DNA from: Paracoccaceae bacterium
GTDB lineage: Bacteria; Pseudomonadota; Alphaproteobacteria; Rhodobacterales; Rhodobacteraceae
Length of the DNA: 64,000 nt
Assembly (NCBI GenBank): GCA_003605175.1
Contig: QWDA01000005.1
Span: 124,001-188,000 of the forward strand
Reading direction: 5' to 3'
Of the stretch, positions 52,863-62,970 are shown in pieces. A program made the translations under genes and the position numbers. Each line of letters begins with the position of its first letter. Positions within the stretch are counted from its first letter, which is position 1. The notes under the pieces are model-generated. The model searched no databases. It was given only the letters and a program-made list of their open reading frames with translations, and had not been told where the DNA came from.

Positions 52863-53742
52863 GCTGATGGACCGCCTCTTCCTCGGCGCGGGCGCGATGA
52901 AGGCCGGCACCACCTGGACCTACTCGGTGCTCGCCACCCATCCCGGGATTTGGTTCACGCCGGAAAAGGAGATCCACTATTTCTACGCGGCCCATGTCCG
53001 CCCGGACGTGCTGAGCGAGGAGCGGCGGATCGACAATGTGCGGCGCAAGCTGATCGGCATCGACCCGGCCCAGAGCCGGGCGGCTGCGGTGCGCGAGCGG
53101 CTGCGCTGGGCGGCGAGCTATCTCGACGGGCCGCTGGACGAGTACTGGTACCGGGCGCTGTTCATGGGCCGGCCCGCAGGCGCCTGGGCGGCGGATTTCT
53201 CCAACCTTTACGCGCTGTTGCCGGCCGAGGCCTGGGGGCGGATCGCGGCGCGCACCGGCCGGCTCCGGGTCTTGTACACGATGCGTGAGCCGGTGGCGCG
53301 GCTCTGGAGCCATCTGAAGTTCCACCTCGCGATCACCGGGCAGGCCGAGGCGGTGAGCGACTGGGACCACGACCGGCTGGAGCGCTTCGCGCGGCAGGAT
53401 TTCATCTGGGAGAACGCCGAATACGGCGCGGCGGTGCGGCGGATGCGGGCGGGGCTGCCGGAGGGCGCGCTGATGGTGTCGTTCCACGAGGAGATGCACG
53501 GGGACCCGGCGGCGGGGCTGGCGCGGATCGAGCGGTTCCTCGACCTGCCGCCCCATGCCTATCCGCCGGCGCTCCTGTCGCGGCGGGTGAACGCCACGGC
53601 GCCGACCCCGGTGCCGGGCTGGTTCCGGGAGCGTTTCGCGGGCGATGCGCGGCGGATCGCGGAGGAGCTTGCGGAACTGGGGCTCGCGCTGCCGGAGGCC
53701 TGGGCCGCGGCGGCGCGGGGCGCGGTCCCGGCGGAGCCCTGA
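52855..53742 (+). CDS. Sulfotransferase (PAPS-dependent)
   Basis: A 295-residue sulfotransferase-fold enzyme. The 5'-phosphosulfate loop GAGAMKAGTTW lies at residues 11-21, the 3'-phosphate-binding motif is LYTMREPVARLWSHLKFH, and a KEIHYF stretch with the usual catalytic-base region follows the loop. This matches the Stf0/heparan-type bacterial carbohydrate sulfotransferases. Being co-translated with a polysaccharide-exporter permease, it probably sulfates the exported glycan or a lipid carrier; that is an inference. No glycosyltransferase is next to it. Confidence 0.83.
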   Translation: MSELMDRLFLGAGAMKAGTTWTYSVLATHPGIWFTPEKEIHYFYAAHVRPDVLSEERRIDNVRRKLIGIDPAQSRAAAVRERLRWAASYLDGPLDEYWYRALFMGRPAGAWAADFSNLYALLPAEAWGRIAARTGRLRVLYTMREPVARLWSHLKFHLAITGQAEAVSDWDHDRLERFARQDFIWENAEYGAAVRRMRAGLPEGALMVSFHEEMHGDPAAGLARIERFLDLPPHAYPPALLSRRVNATAPTPVPGWFRERFAGDARRIAEELAELGLALPEAWAAAARGAVPAEP

Positions 53743-54262
53743 GGCGGTGCGCCCGGAGTGCTTCCGGCCAGATGAAGGAGTGGCCCGGAGGCGTGATCCG
53801 AGATCCGGGCGATGCCGGACGTGAGCCGAGGGCGACGGCGAAATCCGGGGCGCACAACCCGTACACAACCCGTACACAGCCTGTACACCGGCGGATCCGG
53901 TTTCGCGGGATTCTTCCCGGTTTCGGCCATTCCGGAAGGCGGCGCGGCGTGGGCCGGGCGTGCCGGGTGCCGGGGCCGCGCGGGGCCGGGGTGAACGGAG
54001 TCCGAACCGGGCGGGCGCCGGTTCGCGGGACGGATGATTCGGGGATGGGTTGGGGGCGCCGCCCCTTTTCGGGCGAGGGTACTTCGTCGCCGCACCGGAC
54101 GAGCGGCGGCCGGCCGGCTGTTCCGGCGTGGAGAGGTGGCGGGGGGCTGAGTTGAGGACGGGATCCCAGGGAGGTTTCGCCGGACACCGGGCGTTTCGGG
54201 GTGCAGGTCTGCGGTGCGAAGGCCCGGCGCGGCCAGGGGCACGCGCCGGGTCGGCGGGAGGG
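53743..54262. other. Convergent intergenic region with a direct-repeat array and otherwise nothing recognisable
   Basis: 520 bp between the ends of the sulfotransferase and thrS genes. The direct-repeat array at 53852-53889 is the only clear structure. The rest is very GC-rich, with open frames on both strands that lack start signals and coding-type residue use. No transposase, tRNA or small RNA is seen. Confidence 0.4.
53852..53889 (+). repeat. Array of three 11-bp direct repeats, copy 3
   Basis: AACCCGTACAC, AACCCGTACAC and AGCCTGTACAC follow head to tail at 53856-53888 after GCAC, followed by CCGGCGG. The upstream flank AATCCGGGGCGCACAACC is the same as at 44258. The gap lies between the convergent sulfotransferase and thrS genes. 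Confidence 0.8.
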
Positions 54263-56212
54263 TCAGCCGGCGAGGTCGGGGGGGACGGCTTCCTGCGCGA
54301 GGGTGGCGACGATGTCGTCGAGGGAGAGCACCCGGGTTTCCTTCTCGCCGAGGCGGCGGAGGGTGACGGTACGGTCCTCGGCCTCGCGCTGGCCGATGGC
54401 GAGGATCGCGGGGACCTTGCCGACCGAGTGTTCGCGGACCTTGTAGTTGATCTTCTCGTTGCGGGTGTCGGCCTCGGCGCGGAGCCCGGCGGCCTTCAGG
54501 AGCGAGACGACTTCCTCGACATAGGGGTCCACCTCGGAAACGATGGAGGCGACCACGACCTGGCGCGGCGCGAGCCAGAACGGCAGGCGGCCCGAATAGT
54601 TCTCGATCAGGATGCCGATGAAGCGCTCGAAGGAGCCGAGGATCGCGCGGTGCAGCATCACCGGGCGGTGCTTCTCGCCATCGGGGCCGATGTAGTTGGC
54701 GTCGAGCCGTTCGGGCATGTTGAAATCGGCCTGGAAGGTGCCGCATTGCCATTCGCGGCCGATCGCGTCGGTGAGCTTGAAGTCGAGCTTCGGCCCGTAA
54801 AAGGCGCCTTCGCCGGGGTCGACCTCATAGTCGTTCCGCACCTTGAGGATCGCGTTTTCGAGCGCGGCTTCGGCCTTGTCCCAGATCTCGTCGGAGCCGA
54901 CGCGCACCTCGGGCCGGGTCGAGAGCTTGATGTCGAAGGAGGCGAAGCCGGTGTCGCGGTAGATGTCCGACAACAGTTCGATGAAGGCGGCGCATTCGCT
55001 TTCGATCTGGTCTTCGGTGCAGAAGATATGCGCGTCGTCCTGGGTAAAGCCGCGCACCCGCATCAGCCCGTGCAGCGCGCCATGCGGCTCGTAGCGGTGG
55101 CAGGAGCCGAACTCGGCGAGGCGCAGGGGCAGGTCGCGGTACGACTTGAGGCCCTGGTTGAAGATCTGCACATGGCAGGGGCAGTTCATCGGCTTGAGCG
55201 CGTTCATGCGCTTTTCGTTGGCATGTTCCTCGTCGATCTCGGTGATGAACATGTTCTCGTGATACTTGTCCCAGTGGCCCGAGGCTTCCCAGAGCTTGCG
55301 GTCGACGACCTGGGGGGTCTTGATCTCCTTGTAGCCGGCTTTCGACAGACGCCGGCGCATGTAGTCTTCCATCTGGCGGTAGACGGTCCAGCCGTCGGGG
55401 TGCCAGAACACCATGCCGGGGGCCTCTTCCTGGAAGTGGAAGAGCTTCATCTCGCGGCCCAAGCGGCGGTGGTCGCGCTTCTCGGCCTCTTCGAGGAAGG
55501 TGAGGTGGGCCTTGAGTTCGTCGCGGGTCCTGAAGGCGACGCCGTAGATGCGCTGGAGCTGCGGGCGGCTGGAATCGCCGCGCCAGTAGGCGCCGGCGAC
55601 CTTCATCAGCTTGAACGCGTCGGCGGGGACCTGGCCGGTATGCTGGAGATGCGGGCCGCGGCAGAGATCCTGCCAGTCGCCGTGCCAGTACATGCGGATC
55701 GGCTGGCCCTCGGGGATCGCCTCCACCAGCTCGACCTTGTAGGGTTCGTGCGCCCGTCTGTAGTGGAGGATCGCCTCCTCGCGGGTCCAGACCTCGGTGC
55801 GGACGGCGTCGCGGGCGTTGATGATCTCCTTCATCTTCTTCTCGATGGCGCCGAGATCGTCGGGGGTGAAGGGCTCGGCGCGGTCGAAATCGTAGTACCA
55901 GCCGTTCTCGATCACCGGGCCGATGGTGACCTGCACCTCGGGCCAGAGCTCCTGCACGGCGCGGGCCATGATATGGGCGAGGTCGTGGCGGATCAGCTCA
56001 CAGGCCGGGCCGTCGTCCTTCATGGTGTTGATGGCGATCTCGGCATCGGCGTCGATGGGCCATTGCAGGTCCCAGTGGGCGCCGTTCACGGTGGCGCTGA
56101 TTGCCGCCTTGGCCAGCGATTTCGAGATGCTCTCGGCGACCTGGGCGGGCGTCGTGCCGGCCGGGTAATCGCGCGCGTTGCCATCGGGGAAGGTCAGGGA
56201 AATCTGGCTCAT
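54263..56212 (-). CDS. thrS: Threonyl-tRNA synthetase
   Basis: A 649-residue class II synthetase charging tRNA-Thr. It has the N-terminal TGS domain ([18 protein letters not shown]), the editing domain with [16 protein letters not shown] and the later YYDFDR and CRGPH sites, the catalytic core with zinc ligands in MNCPCH (Cys) and in the two later histidines, motif 2 at [13 protein letters not shown], motif 3 near the C-terminal side, and the anticodon-binding domain. Length and order are standard for bacteria. The ATG at 56212 begins the TGS domain. The nap-linked small gene is 189 bp upstream. Confidence 0.95.
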   Translation of the reverse strand: MSQISLTFPDGNARDYPAGTTPAQVAESISKSLAKAAISATVNGAHWDLQWPIDADAEIAINTMKDDGPACELIRHDLAHIMARAVQELWPEVQVTIGPVIENGWYYDFDRAEPFTPDDLGAIEKKMKEIINARDAVRTEVWTREEAILHYRRAHEPYKVELVEAIPEGQPIRMYWHGDWQDLCRGPHLQHTGQVPADAFKLMKVAGAYWRGDSSRPQLQRIYGVAFRTRDELKAHLTFLEEAEKRDHRRLGREMKLFHFQEEAPGMVFWHPDGWTVYRQMEDYMRRRLSKAGYKEIKTPQVVDRKLWEASGHWDKYHENMFITEIDEEHANEKRMNALKPMNCPCHVQIFNQGLKSYRDLPLRLAEFGSCHRYEPHGALHGLMRVRGFTQDDAHIFCTEDQIESECAAFIELLSDIYRDTGFASFDIKLSTRPEVRVGSDEIWDKAEAALENAILKVRNDYEVDPGEGAFYGPKLDFKLTDAIGREWQCGTFQADFNMPERLDANYIGPDGEKHRPVMLHRAILGSFERFIGILIENYSGRLPFWLAPRQVVVASIVSEVDPYVEEVVSLLKAAGLRAEADTRNEKINYKVREHSVGKVPAILAIGQREAEDRTVTLRRLGEKETRVLSLDDIVATLAQEAVPPDLAG

Positions 56213-56401
56213 CGGCCTGTTCCTCGTCGGTTTGGCGCCCACGGAGCGCCCGGTTGCGGGTATGGTGCGGGGAGCCTTGGCCGCGGTTTCGGGCGGCGTC
56301 AAGCGGGGAGCAAGATGTTGCCGTTTCGTTCCGGTGTTTTCCACCGTACCGAGGGCAAGGCGGCCGCCCGGGCCGTCTGTCCGCGCCCATGTGCGGGGCG
56401 G

Positions 56402-56668
56402 TCAGACGGTCGCGCCCTTGTGCCGGATCGCGCATCCCAGAAGCGCGGCGAGGATGCCCACCGCGAGGGCGATCGCGAGATCGTAGGGATTGATCGCAGA
56501 GAGCGAAAACGCGTTGAAGATCAGCGTTTCCAGCACGCCGATCCCCACGCCCAGAAGCGCCGCGACTGGCCAGCGCCGGGTCATCATCCCGAGGGCCAGC
56601 CCGACGATCCCCGGCAGGCTCAGGACGTTGCCGCCGACGGTTCCGAGAAAGTCGAGGAAGTTCAGCAT
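56402..56668 (-). CDS. Small membrane protein at the end of the nap operon
   Basis: An 88-residue protein with three hydrophobic stretches: VGGNVLSLPGIVGLALGMM, WPVAALLGVGIGVLETLIF and YDLAIALAVGILAALLGCA. No family is recognised. It begins 37 bp after the napC stop on the same strand, so it is likely read from the nap promoter. The ATG at 56668 is preceded by AAGGG; the longer frame upstream would overlap napC. It might be a helper of the quinol side of the nitrate reductase, but only its position suggests this. Confidence 0.6.
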   Translation of the reverse strand: MLNFLDFLGTVGGNVLSLPGIVGLALGMMTRRWPVAALLGVGIGVLETLIFNAFSLSAINPYDLAIALAVGILAALLGCAIRHKGATV

Positions 56669-56705
56669 CTTATCACCCTTCGATCTACGGGGGAGGTCAG
56701 CGGGC

Positions 56706-57404
56706 TCATTCGGTGGCCGTTCCGAGGTAGGACCGGATTTCCGCCAGCTCCGGGGTTCCCCGCGGCGCCGGGGTTTCCGCCGCCAGTCTCTCGACGACGT
56801 CCCGGTATTCCTCGAGATAGCCCGGTGCCAGTTCATGCGCGATGCCCTGGTGGCAGTCGATGCAGGTCATGCCCTCGTCGATGGCCTTCTGATGCGCGTC
56901 GGCCGCGCGGGTTTCCTGGATCGTGAAATCCATGAACCGGAAGGCATGGCAGTTGCGGCACTCGCGGCTGTCGGAGGCCTTCATCTTCTGCCAGACCAGC
57001 GAGGCCATGTGGAGCCGCCGCTCCTCGTATTTTTCCGGGGTGTCGATGGTGCCGAGCACCTCGTGATAAACGTCCTTCACGGCCATGATCTTGGCCTTGA
57101 CCTTGTGTTGCCACTCGTGCGGCACGTGGCAATCCGGGCAGGTGGCCCGCACGCCGGAATGGTTGTTGTAGTGCACGGTCTGGCGGTACTCGCCGAGATT
57201 GGTTTCCATCGTGTGGCAGGAGGTGCAGAACTCCTCGGTATTGGTCAGTTCCAGCGACCAGTTGAAGCCGCCCCAGACCAGGATCCCGGCAAGGAAGCCG
57301 GCGATCAGCGTGAAGCCGATGCTCAGGACGGAGACCGGGCTCCAGAAGCCGGTCCAGAGCCTCCGCAAGAGGCCGCGTTTCGGGGTGTCGTTCGGGTCTG
57401 CCAT
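56706..57404 (-). CDS. napC: NapC/NirT family tetraheme cytochrome c (quinol oxidase of Nap)
   Basis: A 232-residue membrane-anchored cytochrome that takes electrons from quinol and passes them to NapAB. One N-terminal helix (SVLSIGFTLIAGFLAGILVWG) anchors it. Four heme-binding CxxCH motifs are at residues 60-64 (CTSCH), 89-93 (CPDCH), 149-153 (CRNCH) and 181-185 (CIDCH). This is the full NapC set. It is the last recognised nap gene of the operon, 22 bp downstream of napB. Confidence 0.94.
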   Translation of the reverse strand: MADPNDTPKRGLLRRLWTGFWSPVSVLSIGFTLIAGFLAGILVWGGFNWSLELTNTEEFCTSCHTMETNLGEYRQTVHYNNHSGVRATCPDCHVPHEWQHKVKAKIMAVKDVYHEVLGTIDTPEKYEERRLHMASLVWQKMKASDSRECRNCHAFRFMDFTIQETRAADAHQKAIDEGMTCIDCHQGIAHELAPGYLEEYRDVVERLAAETPAPRGTPELAEIRSYLGTATE

Positions 57405-57426
57405 CGGTCCCTCTCCCTTGCGCCGG

Positions 57427-57867
57427 TCAGTTCGAGTTCGAGGGTTGGAAGATGTTGTCCACCAGCGCGGGCGCGTTGGCCTGGGGAACGTGGCACTGGT
57501 TGCAGAACCAGCGGGTCCCGGCCACGGTGTCGAGCTGGTTCCCGGCGCGGTCGAGATAATGGGTCATCGACAGCGTGGGGGCGCCGCGGTCGCCGGCATT
57601 GGTCCAGTCATGGCAGCTCAGGCACTGGTTGGTGCGCAAATCCATCTGGTACTGGTCGATCGAATGGGGAACGAGCGGCGGCTGCTGCCGGTAGTTCCGC
57701 ACGACCCTGCCTTCCATCTGCCGGTGGACGTCGTCGACCGGGACGGTTTCGTCGACCTCGCCGCCGCGCAGGCTCCGGAGCGTGCCGGAGGATTGCGCGA
57801 CGGCAATCCCGGCGAGGATCGTGATGGTCGCCAGGGCGGCCACCGCTGCATGGACCGGTCGTTTCAT
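57427..57867 (-). CDS. napB: Diheme cytochrome c subunit of periplasmic nitrate reductase
   Basis: A 146-residue exported protein: signal peptide to about residue 24 (AIVTIL-type core, AVA-QS), then RSLRGGEVDETVPVDD and two heme sites, CLSCH at 82-86 and CNQCH at 122-126, with axial histidines in VPHSIDQY and MTHYLDR. NapB forms the electron-transfer small subunit bound to NapA in the periplasm. All family markers are present. Confidence 0.94.
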   Translation of the reverse strand: MKRPVHAAVAALATITILAGIAVAQSSGTLRSLRGGEVDETVPVDDVHRQMEGRVVRNYRQQPPLVPHSIDQYQMDLRTNQCLSCHDWTNAGDRGAPTLSMTHYLDRAGNQLDTVAGTRWFCNQCHVPQANAPALVDNIFQPSNSN

Positions 57868-57888
57868 CTGGTTCCTCCGTTCTTCCGT

Positions 57889-58800
57889 TCAGGCGGCCCG
57901 CTGGCTGCGCGCGTTGTTCACCGTTTCGGGCGGGGCGCTCACGCGCGCGTCGAACCGGTGGGTGAAGGTGAAGACGTCCACCGAGCAGACGTCGATGCAG
58001 CGACCGCAATTGGTGCAGTCGGGTGACAGGATCAGGGGGGTGTCGCCGGGCCCGCCCCTGAGCGCCGGAGAGATCACCTGGCTTTCCGGGCAGACGGCGT
58101 AGCAATCCATGCAATCGTCGCAGGCCGCGCGGTTGCGGGCGCTGACGCGCAACAGGCTTCGGGTGCCGACGAGGCCGTAGAAGGCGCCGACCGGGCAGAG
58201 ATGCCCGCACCAGCCGTGGCGGGACACGAGAAGGTCGAACACGAAGACCGCCGCCACCATCGCCCAGGCGAAGCCCATGCCGAAGACAAGCCCGCGATGC
58301 AGCATCGTGACCGGGTTGACCGCCTCCCAGGCGATGGTGCCGGTGAGCGCGGAGGCCCCGAGCGCGGCGGCGAGCAGCCAGAGCCGCGCGGAGCGTTTCG
58401 GCTGCCAGCCCTTCGGCAGGCCGAGCCTGTCATGCAGCCAGTGCGCGGCGTCGGTGACCGGGTTGATCGGGCAGACCCAGGAGCAGTAGACCCGCCCGCC
58501 GATCAGCGCGTAGGCGGCAAGCACGATGAGCGCGCCGGTGAGCGCGGTCATTTCGGGCCAGTGCCCGGCCGCGACGCCTTGCAGGAGCACCAGCGGGTCG
58601 GTCAGCGGCAGGAGGCCGAAGGTCCGAGAGCCGGCGAGCGTTCCCGCGACCCACCAGAGGCCGAACCATGGGCCGAGCAGGAACAGCGCGAGAAAGAAGG
58701 CCTGGCTCAGGCGGCGGAGCAGGAGATAGCGATGCGCGCCGCGCCAGCCCTTGACCCGGATCGCCTCCTGCCCGGTCGGGAGATGCGCCCTCTCGCTCAT
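57889..58800 (-). CDS. napH: Quinol dehydrogenase membrane component NapH
   Basis: A 303-residue membrane iron-sulfur protein with about four to five helices. Cysteine motifs CSWVCPINP and CGHLCPVGA on the inner loops and two C-terminal 4Fe-4S motifs ([23 protein letters not shown]) define NapH. With NapG it forms a second quinol-oxidising module for Nap. It overlaps napG by 4 nt (ATGA), so the two are made together. Confidence 0.93.
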   Translation of the reverse strand: MSERAHLPTGQEAIRVKGWRGAHRYLLLRRLSQAFFLALFLLGPWFGLWWVAGTLAGSRTFGLLPLTDPLVLLQGVAAGHWPEMTALTGALIVLAAYALIGGRVYCSWVCPINPVTDAAHWLHDRLGLPKGWQPKRSARLWLLAAALGASALTGTIAWEAVNPVTMLHRGLVFGMGFAWAMVAAVFVFDLLVSRHGWCGHLCPVGAFYGLVGTRSLLRVSARNRAACDDCMDCYAVCPESQVISPALRGGPGDTPLILSPDCTNCGRCIDVCSVDVFTFTHRFDARVSAPPETVNNARSQRAA

Positions 58801-59588
58801 TGTCCGGCCTCCGGGAGCTTGAAGGCCGGCTCGAAGGCGCTGTCCGGCACGCGGTCGGGCAGGTCGATGATGCCTTCGACCACCGGGCCGCCGTTCCGCT
58901 CCCGCTCTTCCCAACCCTTGCGGTAATGGTCCGCCGATGCGCCGCGGGCCAGCCGCGCGGGCAGCACCTTGATCGCGGCTTCCGGAAGGACGCAGCTTTT
59001 CTCGCAGAGCCCGCAGCCGGTGCAGCGTGCGGCGTGAACCGTGGGCGCGAAGATCGCGTGATGCCCGGAGCGGGTGTTGTGCGACATCTCCAGCGTGATC
59101 GCCTCGTCGATCACCGGGCAGACCCGGTAGCAGACATCGCAGCGCAGGCCGAGGAAGTTCAGGCAGTTCTCCTGGTCGACCAGGACCGCCGTGCCCATCC
59201 GCGCGTCGTCGATATCGTCGAGCGCGGGGTCGAGCGCGCCGGTCGGGCAGGCCGCGACGCAGGGGATGTCGTCGCACATTTCGCAGGCCACCTCGCGGGC
59301 GGTGAAATAGGGCGTGCCGGTGGCCGGCCCGTCGGCGCCCAGCTCCGCCAGTTTCAGCGTGTCGTAGGGGCAGTCCCGCACGCAGAGCCCGCAGCGGATG
59401 CAGGCGGAGAGGAACGCGCTTTCCGGCAATGCCCCCGGCGGGCGCAGCGCCTGCGCCGGCAGCGCCCTGGCGTCACGGGCGAGCCAGGCGAGCGCGCTTC
59501 CCGCGACCGCGCAGCCGCCCGCCATCCGCGCCGTCTCCTTCAGGAAGCGGCGGCGGTCCGGCGCGCGCGGGGGGGGTGTGGCGAGCAT
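58797..59588 (-). CDS. napG: Ferredoxin-type protein NapG
   Basis: A 263-residue periplasmic iron-sulfur protein. A Tat signal is seen as [15 protein letters not shown]. Four 4Fe-4S motifs follow: [44 protein letters not shown] and [11 protein letters not shown]. This is the NapG set and order. It passes electrons from NapH toward NapAB or NapC. It overlaps napH at its 3' end and lies 19 bp after napA. Confidence 0.93.
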   Translation of the reverse strand: MLATPPPRAPDRRRFLKETARMAGGCAVAGSALAWLARDARALPAQALRPPGALPESAFLSACIRCGLCVRDCPYDTLKLAELGADGPATGTPYFTAREVACEMCDDIPCVAACPTGALDPALDDIDDARMGTAVLVDQENCLNFLGLRCDVCYRVCPVIDEAITLEMSHNTRSGHHAIFAPTVHAARCTGCGLCEKSCVLPEAAIKVLPARLARGASADHYRKGWEERERNGGPVVEGIIDLPDRVPDSAFEPAFKLPEAGQ

Positions 59589-59607
59589 CCTGGTTTCCCC
59601 GCCCCGC

Positions 59608-62097
59608 TCAGGCGCGCTCCACCTTGCAGGCGCATTTCTTGAAGTCGGTCTCCTTCGAGAGCGGGCAGGTGGCGTCGAGCGTCAGCTTGTTGATCAGCTG
59701 CCCCTCGTCGAACCAGGGCACGAAGACCAGCCCGCGCGGCGGCTTGTTGCGGCCGCGTGTCTCCACCCGGCTCAGCATCTCGCCGCGGCGGGTGGAGATC
59801 AGGATCTCCTGCCCGCGCCGCAGCCCGCGCGCCTCGGCATCCTCGGGATGCATGAAGACCACCGCCGCCGGGAAGGCCCGGTGCAGCTCCGGCACCCGGC
59901 GGGTCATCGAGCCCGAGTGCCAGTGCTCCAGCACCCGCCCGGTGCTGAGCCAGAGGTCGTATTCCGCGTCGGGGCTCTCGGCGGGCGGCTCGTAGGGCGC
60001 GAAGATGATGTTCGCCTTGCCGTCGGGCTTGCCGTAGAACTCGAGCTCCGCGCCCGCCGTCACATAGGGGTCGTAGCCCTCGCGGAAGCGGTAGAGCGTC
60101 TCCTTGCCGTCGACCACGGGCCAGCGCAGCCCGCGCGCCTGATGGTACATGTCGAAATCGGCGAGGTCGTGGCCATGGCCGCGCCCGAAGGCGGCGTATT
60201 CCTCGAACAGCCCCTTCTGCACGTAGAACCCGAAATGTTCGGATTCCTGGTTGGCGAAGCCCTCGGCCGTCTCGGACAGGGGGAACCTGTCGACGGTGCC
60301 GTTGGTGAAAAGCACCTCGTAGAGCGTCTTTCCCGCAAGCTCGGGCTTCTTCGCCACCAGATCGGCGCCCCATGCTTCCTCCACCGTGAAGCGCTTCGAG
60401 AATTCCATCAGCTGCCAGAGATCGGATTTCGCCTCGCCCGGCGCATCGACCTGCTGGCGCCAGAACTGGGTGCGGCGCTCGGCATTGCCATAGGCGCCCT
60501 CCTTCTCCACCCACATCGCGGTTGGCAGGATCAGGTCGGCCGACATCGCTGTCACGGTCGGGTAGGGGTCGGAAACGGCGATGAAGTTCTCCGGGTTGCG
60601 GTAGCCCGGCCAGCCCTCCTCGTTGATGTTCGGCCCGGCCTGCATGTTGTTGTTGCACTGCACCCAATAGGCGTTGAGCTTGCCGTCCTTCAGCATCCGG
60701 TTCTGCAGCACGGCATGGTAGCCGGGCTTCTCGGGGATCGTGCCCTCGGGGATGTTCCAGGCGGTTTCGCAGATCTGGCGGTGCTTTTCGTTCATCACCA
60801 CCATGTCGGCGGGGAGGCGGTGCGCGAAGGTGCCGACCTCGCGCGCGGTGCCGCAGGCCGAGGGCTGGCCGGTAAGCGAGAAGGGCGAGTTGCCCGGCTC
60901 GGAGATCTTTCCGGTCAGGAGATGCACGTTGTAGCAGAGCGAATTCGCCCAGGAACCGCGGCTGTGCTGGTTGAACCCCATCGTCCAGAGCGACATCACC
61001 TTGCGGTCCGGGTCGGCGTATTGCTGCGCGAGCTCCTCGAGCCTGGCCACCGGCACGCCCGACAGCTCCGACACCATCTCGGCGGTGTAGGGCGCGACCG
61101 AGGCGGCGTATTCGTCGAATCCGATCGGCGCCATCTTGCCCGAGTCCGGGTTCGCCGCCGCCTGCTGCAGCGGATTGTCGTCGCGCAACCCGTAACCGAT
61201 ATCGGTATCGGTCTTCGTCAGGTTGACGTGCTTCTCCATGAACGCCCAGTTCACCGCGTCGTTCTGGATGATGTAATTCGCGATGTAGTTCAGGATCGCG
61301 AGGTCGGTCTGCGGGGTGAAGGCCATGGCATTGTCGGCCAGTTCGAAGGAGCGGTGCTCGAAGGTCGAGAGCACATGCACCTGGCAGCCGGGCTTGGTGA
61401 GCCGCGTGTCGGTAAGCCGCGACCAGAGGATCGGGTGCATCTCGGCCATGTTCGAGCCCCAGAGCACGAAGGTGTCGGCGGCCTCGAGATCGTCATAGCA
61501 GCCCATCGGCTCGTCGATGCCGAAGGTGCGGATGAAGCCCGCCACCGCCGAGGCCATGCAATGCCGCGCGTTGGGGTCGATATTGTTCGACCGGAACCCG
61601 GCCTTCATCAGCTTGGCGGCGGCGTAGCCTTCCCAGACGGTCCACTGGCCCGAGCCGAACATGCCCACCGCGGTCGGCCCCTTTTCTGCGAGCGTCGCCT
61701 TCCACTTCTCGGCCATCACGTCGAAGGCCTCGTCCCAGCTCACCGGTTCGAATTCGCCGTTCTTGTCGTAGACGCCGTTGGTCTTGCGCAGGAGCGGCGT
61801 GGTGAGGCGGTCCGCGCCATACATGATCTTCGACAGGAAGTAGCCCTTGATGCAGTTCAGGCCCCGGTTCACCGGCGCGTCCGTGTCGCCCTGGGTGGCG
61901 ATCACCCGGCCTTCCTTGGTGCCGACCAGCACCGAGCAGCCGGTGCCGCAGAACCGGCAGGGCGCCTTGTCCCAGCGGATGTCGGGCGCGCGGACCTGGG
62001 CGGCGGCCCCGTTCGGCAGGGTGATCCCGGCGGAGGCGGCGGTCGCCGCGGCGGCGGTCGCCTTGATGAAGTCGCGGCGCGATTTGGACAATGTCAT
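59608..62097 (-). CDS. napA: Periplasmic nitrate reductase catalytic subunit NapA
   Basis: An 829-residue molybdoenzyme reducing nitrate to nitrite in the periplasm. The Tat leader has [12 protein letters not shown] (RRDFIK at residues 7-12). The 4Fe-4S cluster cysteines are C47, C50, C54 and C82. The molybdenum-binding cysteine is C180, in [10 protein letters not shown]. The rest follows the bis-MGD domain order, ending with the C-terminal MGD-binding part [19 protein letters not shown]-like. Length is that of other NapA proteins. It is the third gene in the napFDAGHBC operon and depends on molybdenum cofactor. Confidence 0.96.
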   Translation of the reverse strand: MTLSKSRRDFIKATAAAATAASAGITLPNGAAAQVRAPDIRWDKAPCRFCGTGCSVLVGTKEGRVIATQGDTDAPVNRGLNCIKGYFLSKIMYGADRLTTPLLRKTNGVYDKNGEFEPVSWDEAFDVMAEKWKATLAEKGPTAVGMFGSGQWTVWEGYAAAKLMKAGFRSNNIDPNARHCMASAVAGFIRTFGIDEPMGCYDDLEAADTFVLWGSNMAEMHPILWSRLTDTRLTKPGCQVHVLSTFEHRSFELADNAMAFTPQTDLAILNYIANYIIQNDAVNWAFMEKHVNLTKTDTDIGYGLRDDNPLQQAAANPDSGKMAPIGFDEYAASVAPYTAEMVSELSGVPVARLEELAQQYADPDRKVMSLWTMGFNQHSRGSWANSLCYNVHLLTGKISEPGNSPFSLTGQPSACGTAREVGTFAHRLPADMVVMNEKHRQICETAWNIPEGTIPEKPGYHAVLQNRMLKDGKLNAYWVQCNNNMQAGPNINEEGWPGYRNPENFIAVSDPYPTVTAMSADLILPTAMWVEKEGAYGNAERRTQFWRQQVDAPGEAKSDLWQLMEFSKRFTVEEAWGADLVAKKPELAGKTLYEVLFTNGTVDRFPLSETAEGFANQESEHFGFYVQKGLFEEYAAFGRGHGHDLADFDMYHQARGLRWPVVDGKETLYRFREGYDPYVTAGAELEFYGKPDGKANIIFAPYEPPAESPDAEYDLWLSTGRVLEHWHSGSMTRRVPELHRAFPAAVVFMHPEDAEARGLRRGQEILISTRRGEMLSRVETRGRNKPPRGLVFVPWFDEGQLINKLTLDATCPLSKETDFKKCACKVERA

Positions 62098-62113
62098 CGG
62101 ATGGCCTCCGGGA

Positions 62114-62383
62114 TCAGGCGGTTGGAAGGTCCGAGGCGGCGGGCGCGTCGCCCGGCTCCTCGAAATGGTGATAGGTGAGCGTCACGGTCAGCACGCCGGG
62201 GATCTGGTGCATCGCCATGATCCGCTCCGACGCGGCGAGGGCCTCGGTGTCCTCCACGGTGACGACGATGCGGCCGCGCTCGGCTGCATGGACCTCGACG
62301 CCGTCGAGCCGCGCCAGGACGGCGGAGATCTCGCCCTCCCGCGCCGGGGCCGCATGGACCAGGCAGCCGCAGATGTTCAGCAT
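62114..62383 (-). CDS. napD: Nap assembly chaperone NapD
   Basis: An 89-residue cytosolic chaperone that binds the NapA Tat signal. It begins [13 protein letters not shown], with [20 protein letters not shown] and [15 protein letters not shown], the usual ferredoxin-like fold pattern of NapD. The final acidic tail [11 protein letters not shown] is extra. It starts inside the napF gene (7-nt overlap) and is followed by napA after 16 bp, so the chaperone is made just before its client. Confidence 0.92.
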   Translation of the reverse strand: MLNICGCLVHAAPAREGEISAVLARLDGVEVHAAERGRIVVTVEDTEALAASERIMAMHQIPGVLTVTLTYHHFEEPGDAPAASDLPTA

Positions 62384-62886
62384 GGCGTGGTCCCCGCTTC
62401 GGTTGGCCGCCCGGTCGGTGCGAGGCGGATCGCGCCGGCGGGGCAGGGTGCCACGCAGCCGCCGCAGCCGGTGCAGGCATCTCTCAGGAACACCGGCTCC
62501 GAACGGCCGCCGAGCATCGGCAGGAAGCGGATCGCGCTTGCGTCGCAATGGTCCTCGCAGGCCCGGCATTCCACGCCATGGCGGGCCAGGCACCCTTCGC
62601 TGGCCTCCGCGCGCCAGGGCCAGGGCGCGGTTTCGGTGAGCGCGCCGGACGGGCAGGCCCCGGTGCAGGCAAGGCAGAAGGTGCAGGCGCCGCGGGCGGG
62701 GTCGACGACCGGAAACCCCGTCGCGTCCCGGTGGATGATCGCTTCCGGGCAGGCGGCCTCGCAGTCGCCGCATTTCGTGCAGAGGGCGCTGAACCCGGGT
62801 TCAGGCCCGGCACCGGGTGGACGTATGGCGGGCGGGCCGCTCCGGCCGCCGCGCAGAAAGTCCCGTCTCGTCGGTTGATCGAGCAA
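62377..62886 (-). CDS. napF: Ferredoxin-type protein NapF
   Basis: A 169-residue cytosolic iron-sulfur protein that interacts with NapA before export. Cysteine clusters: C36/39/42/46 (CTKCGDCEAAC), C68/71/74/78 (CTFCLACTGAC), C107/110/114 and C138/141/144/148 (CTGCGGCVAPC). The first residues TRRDFLRGG look like a remnant twin-arginine motif, as in other NapF proteins. The start is TTG at 62886 with GGAGG nine bases upstream. It is first of the nap operon and 71 bp from an FNR-type box. Confidence 0.9.
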   Translation of the reverse strand: MLDQPTRRDFLRGGRSGPPAIRPPGAGPEPGFSALCTKCGDCEAACPEAIIHRDATGFPVVDPARGACTFCLACTGACPSGALTETAPWPWRAEASEGCLARHGVECRACEDHCDASAIRFLPMLGGRSEPVFLRDACTGCGGCVAPCPAGAIRLAPTGRPTEAGTTPC

Positions 62887-62956
62887 CGAAAATTGCCTCC
62901 GCAGTCAGGCCCGGTTCCCTTGACGGGAGCTTTTCATGCGGGAAAGCTCGTTGTCC

Positions 62957-62970
62957 TTGAGCTATCTCAA
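62957..62970. promoter_or_regulatory. FNR/NNR-type binding box between napF and the Crp/Fnr gene
   Basis: TTGAG-CTAT-CTCAA is a perfect inverted repeat with the TTGA...TCAA half sites that FNR-family proteins recognise. It is 71 bp upstream of the napF start and 61 bp upstream of the regulator start, in the one intergenic gap shared by both. It can serve napF activation and regulator autoregulation. Confidence 0.72.
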
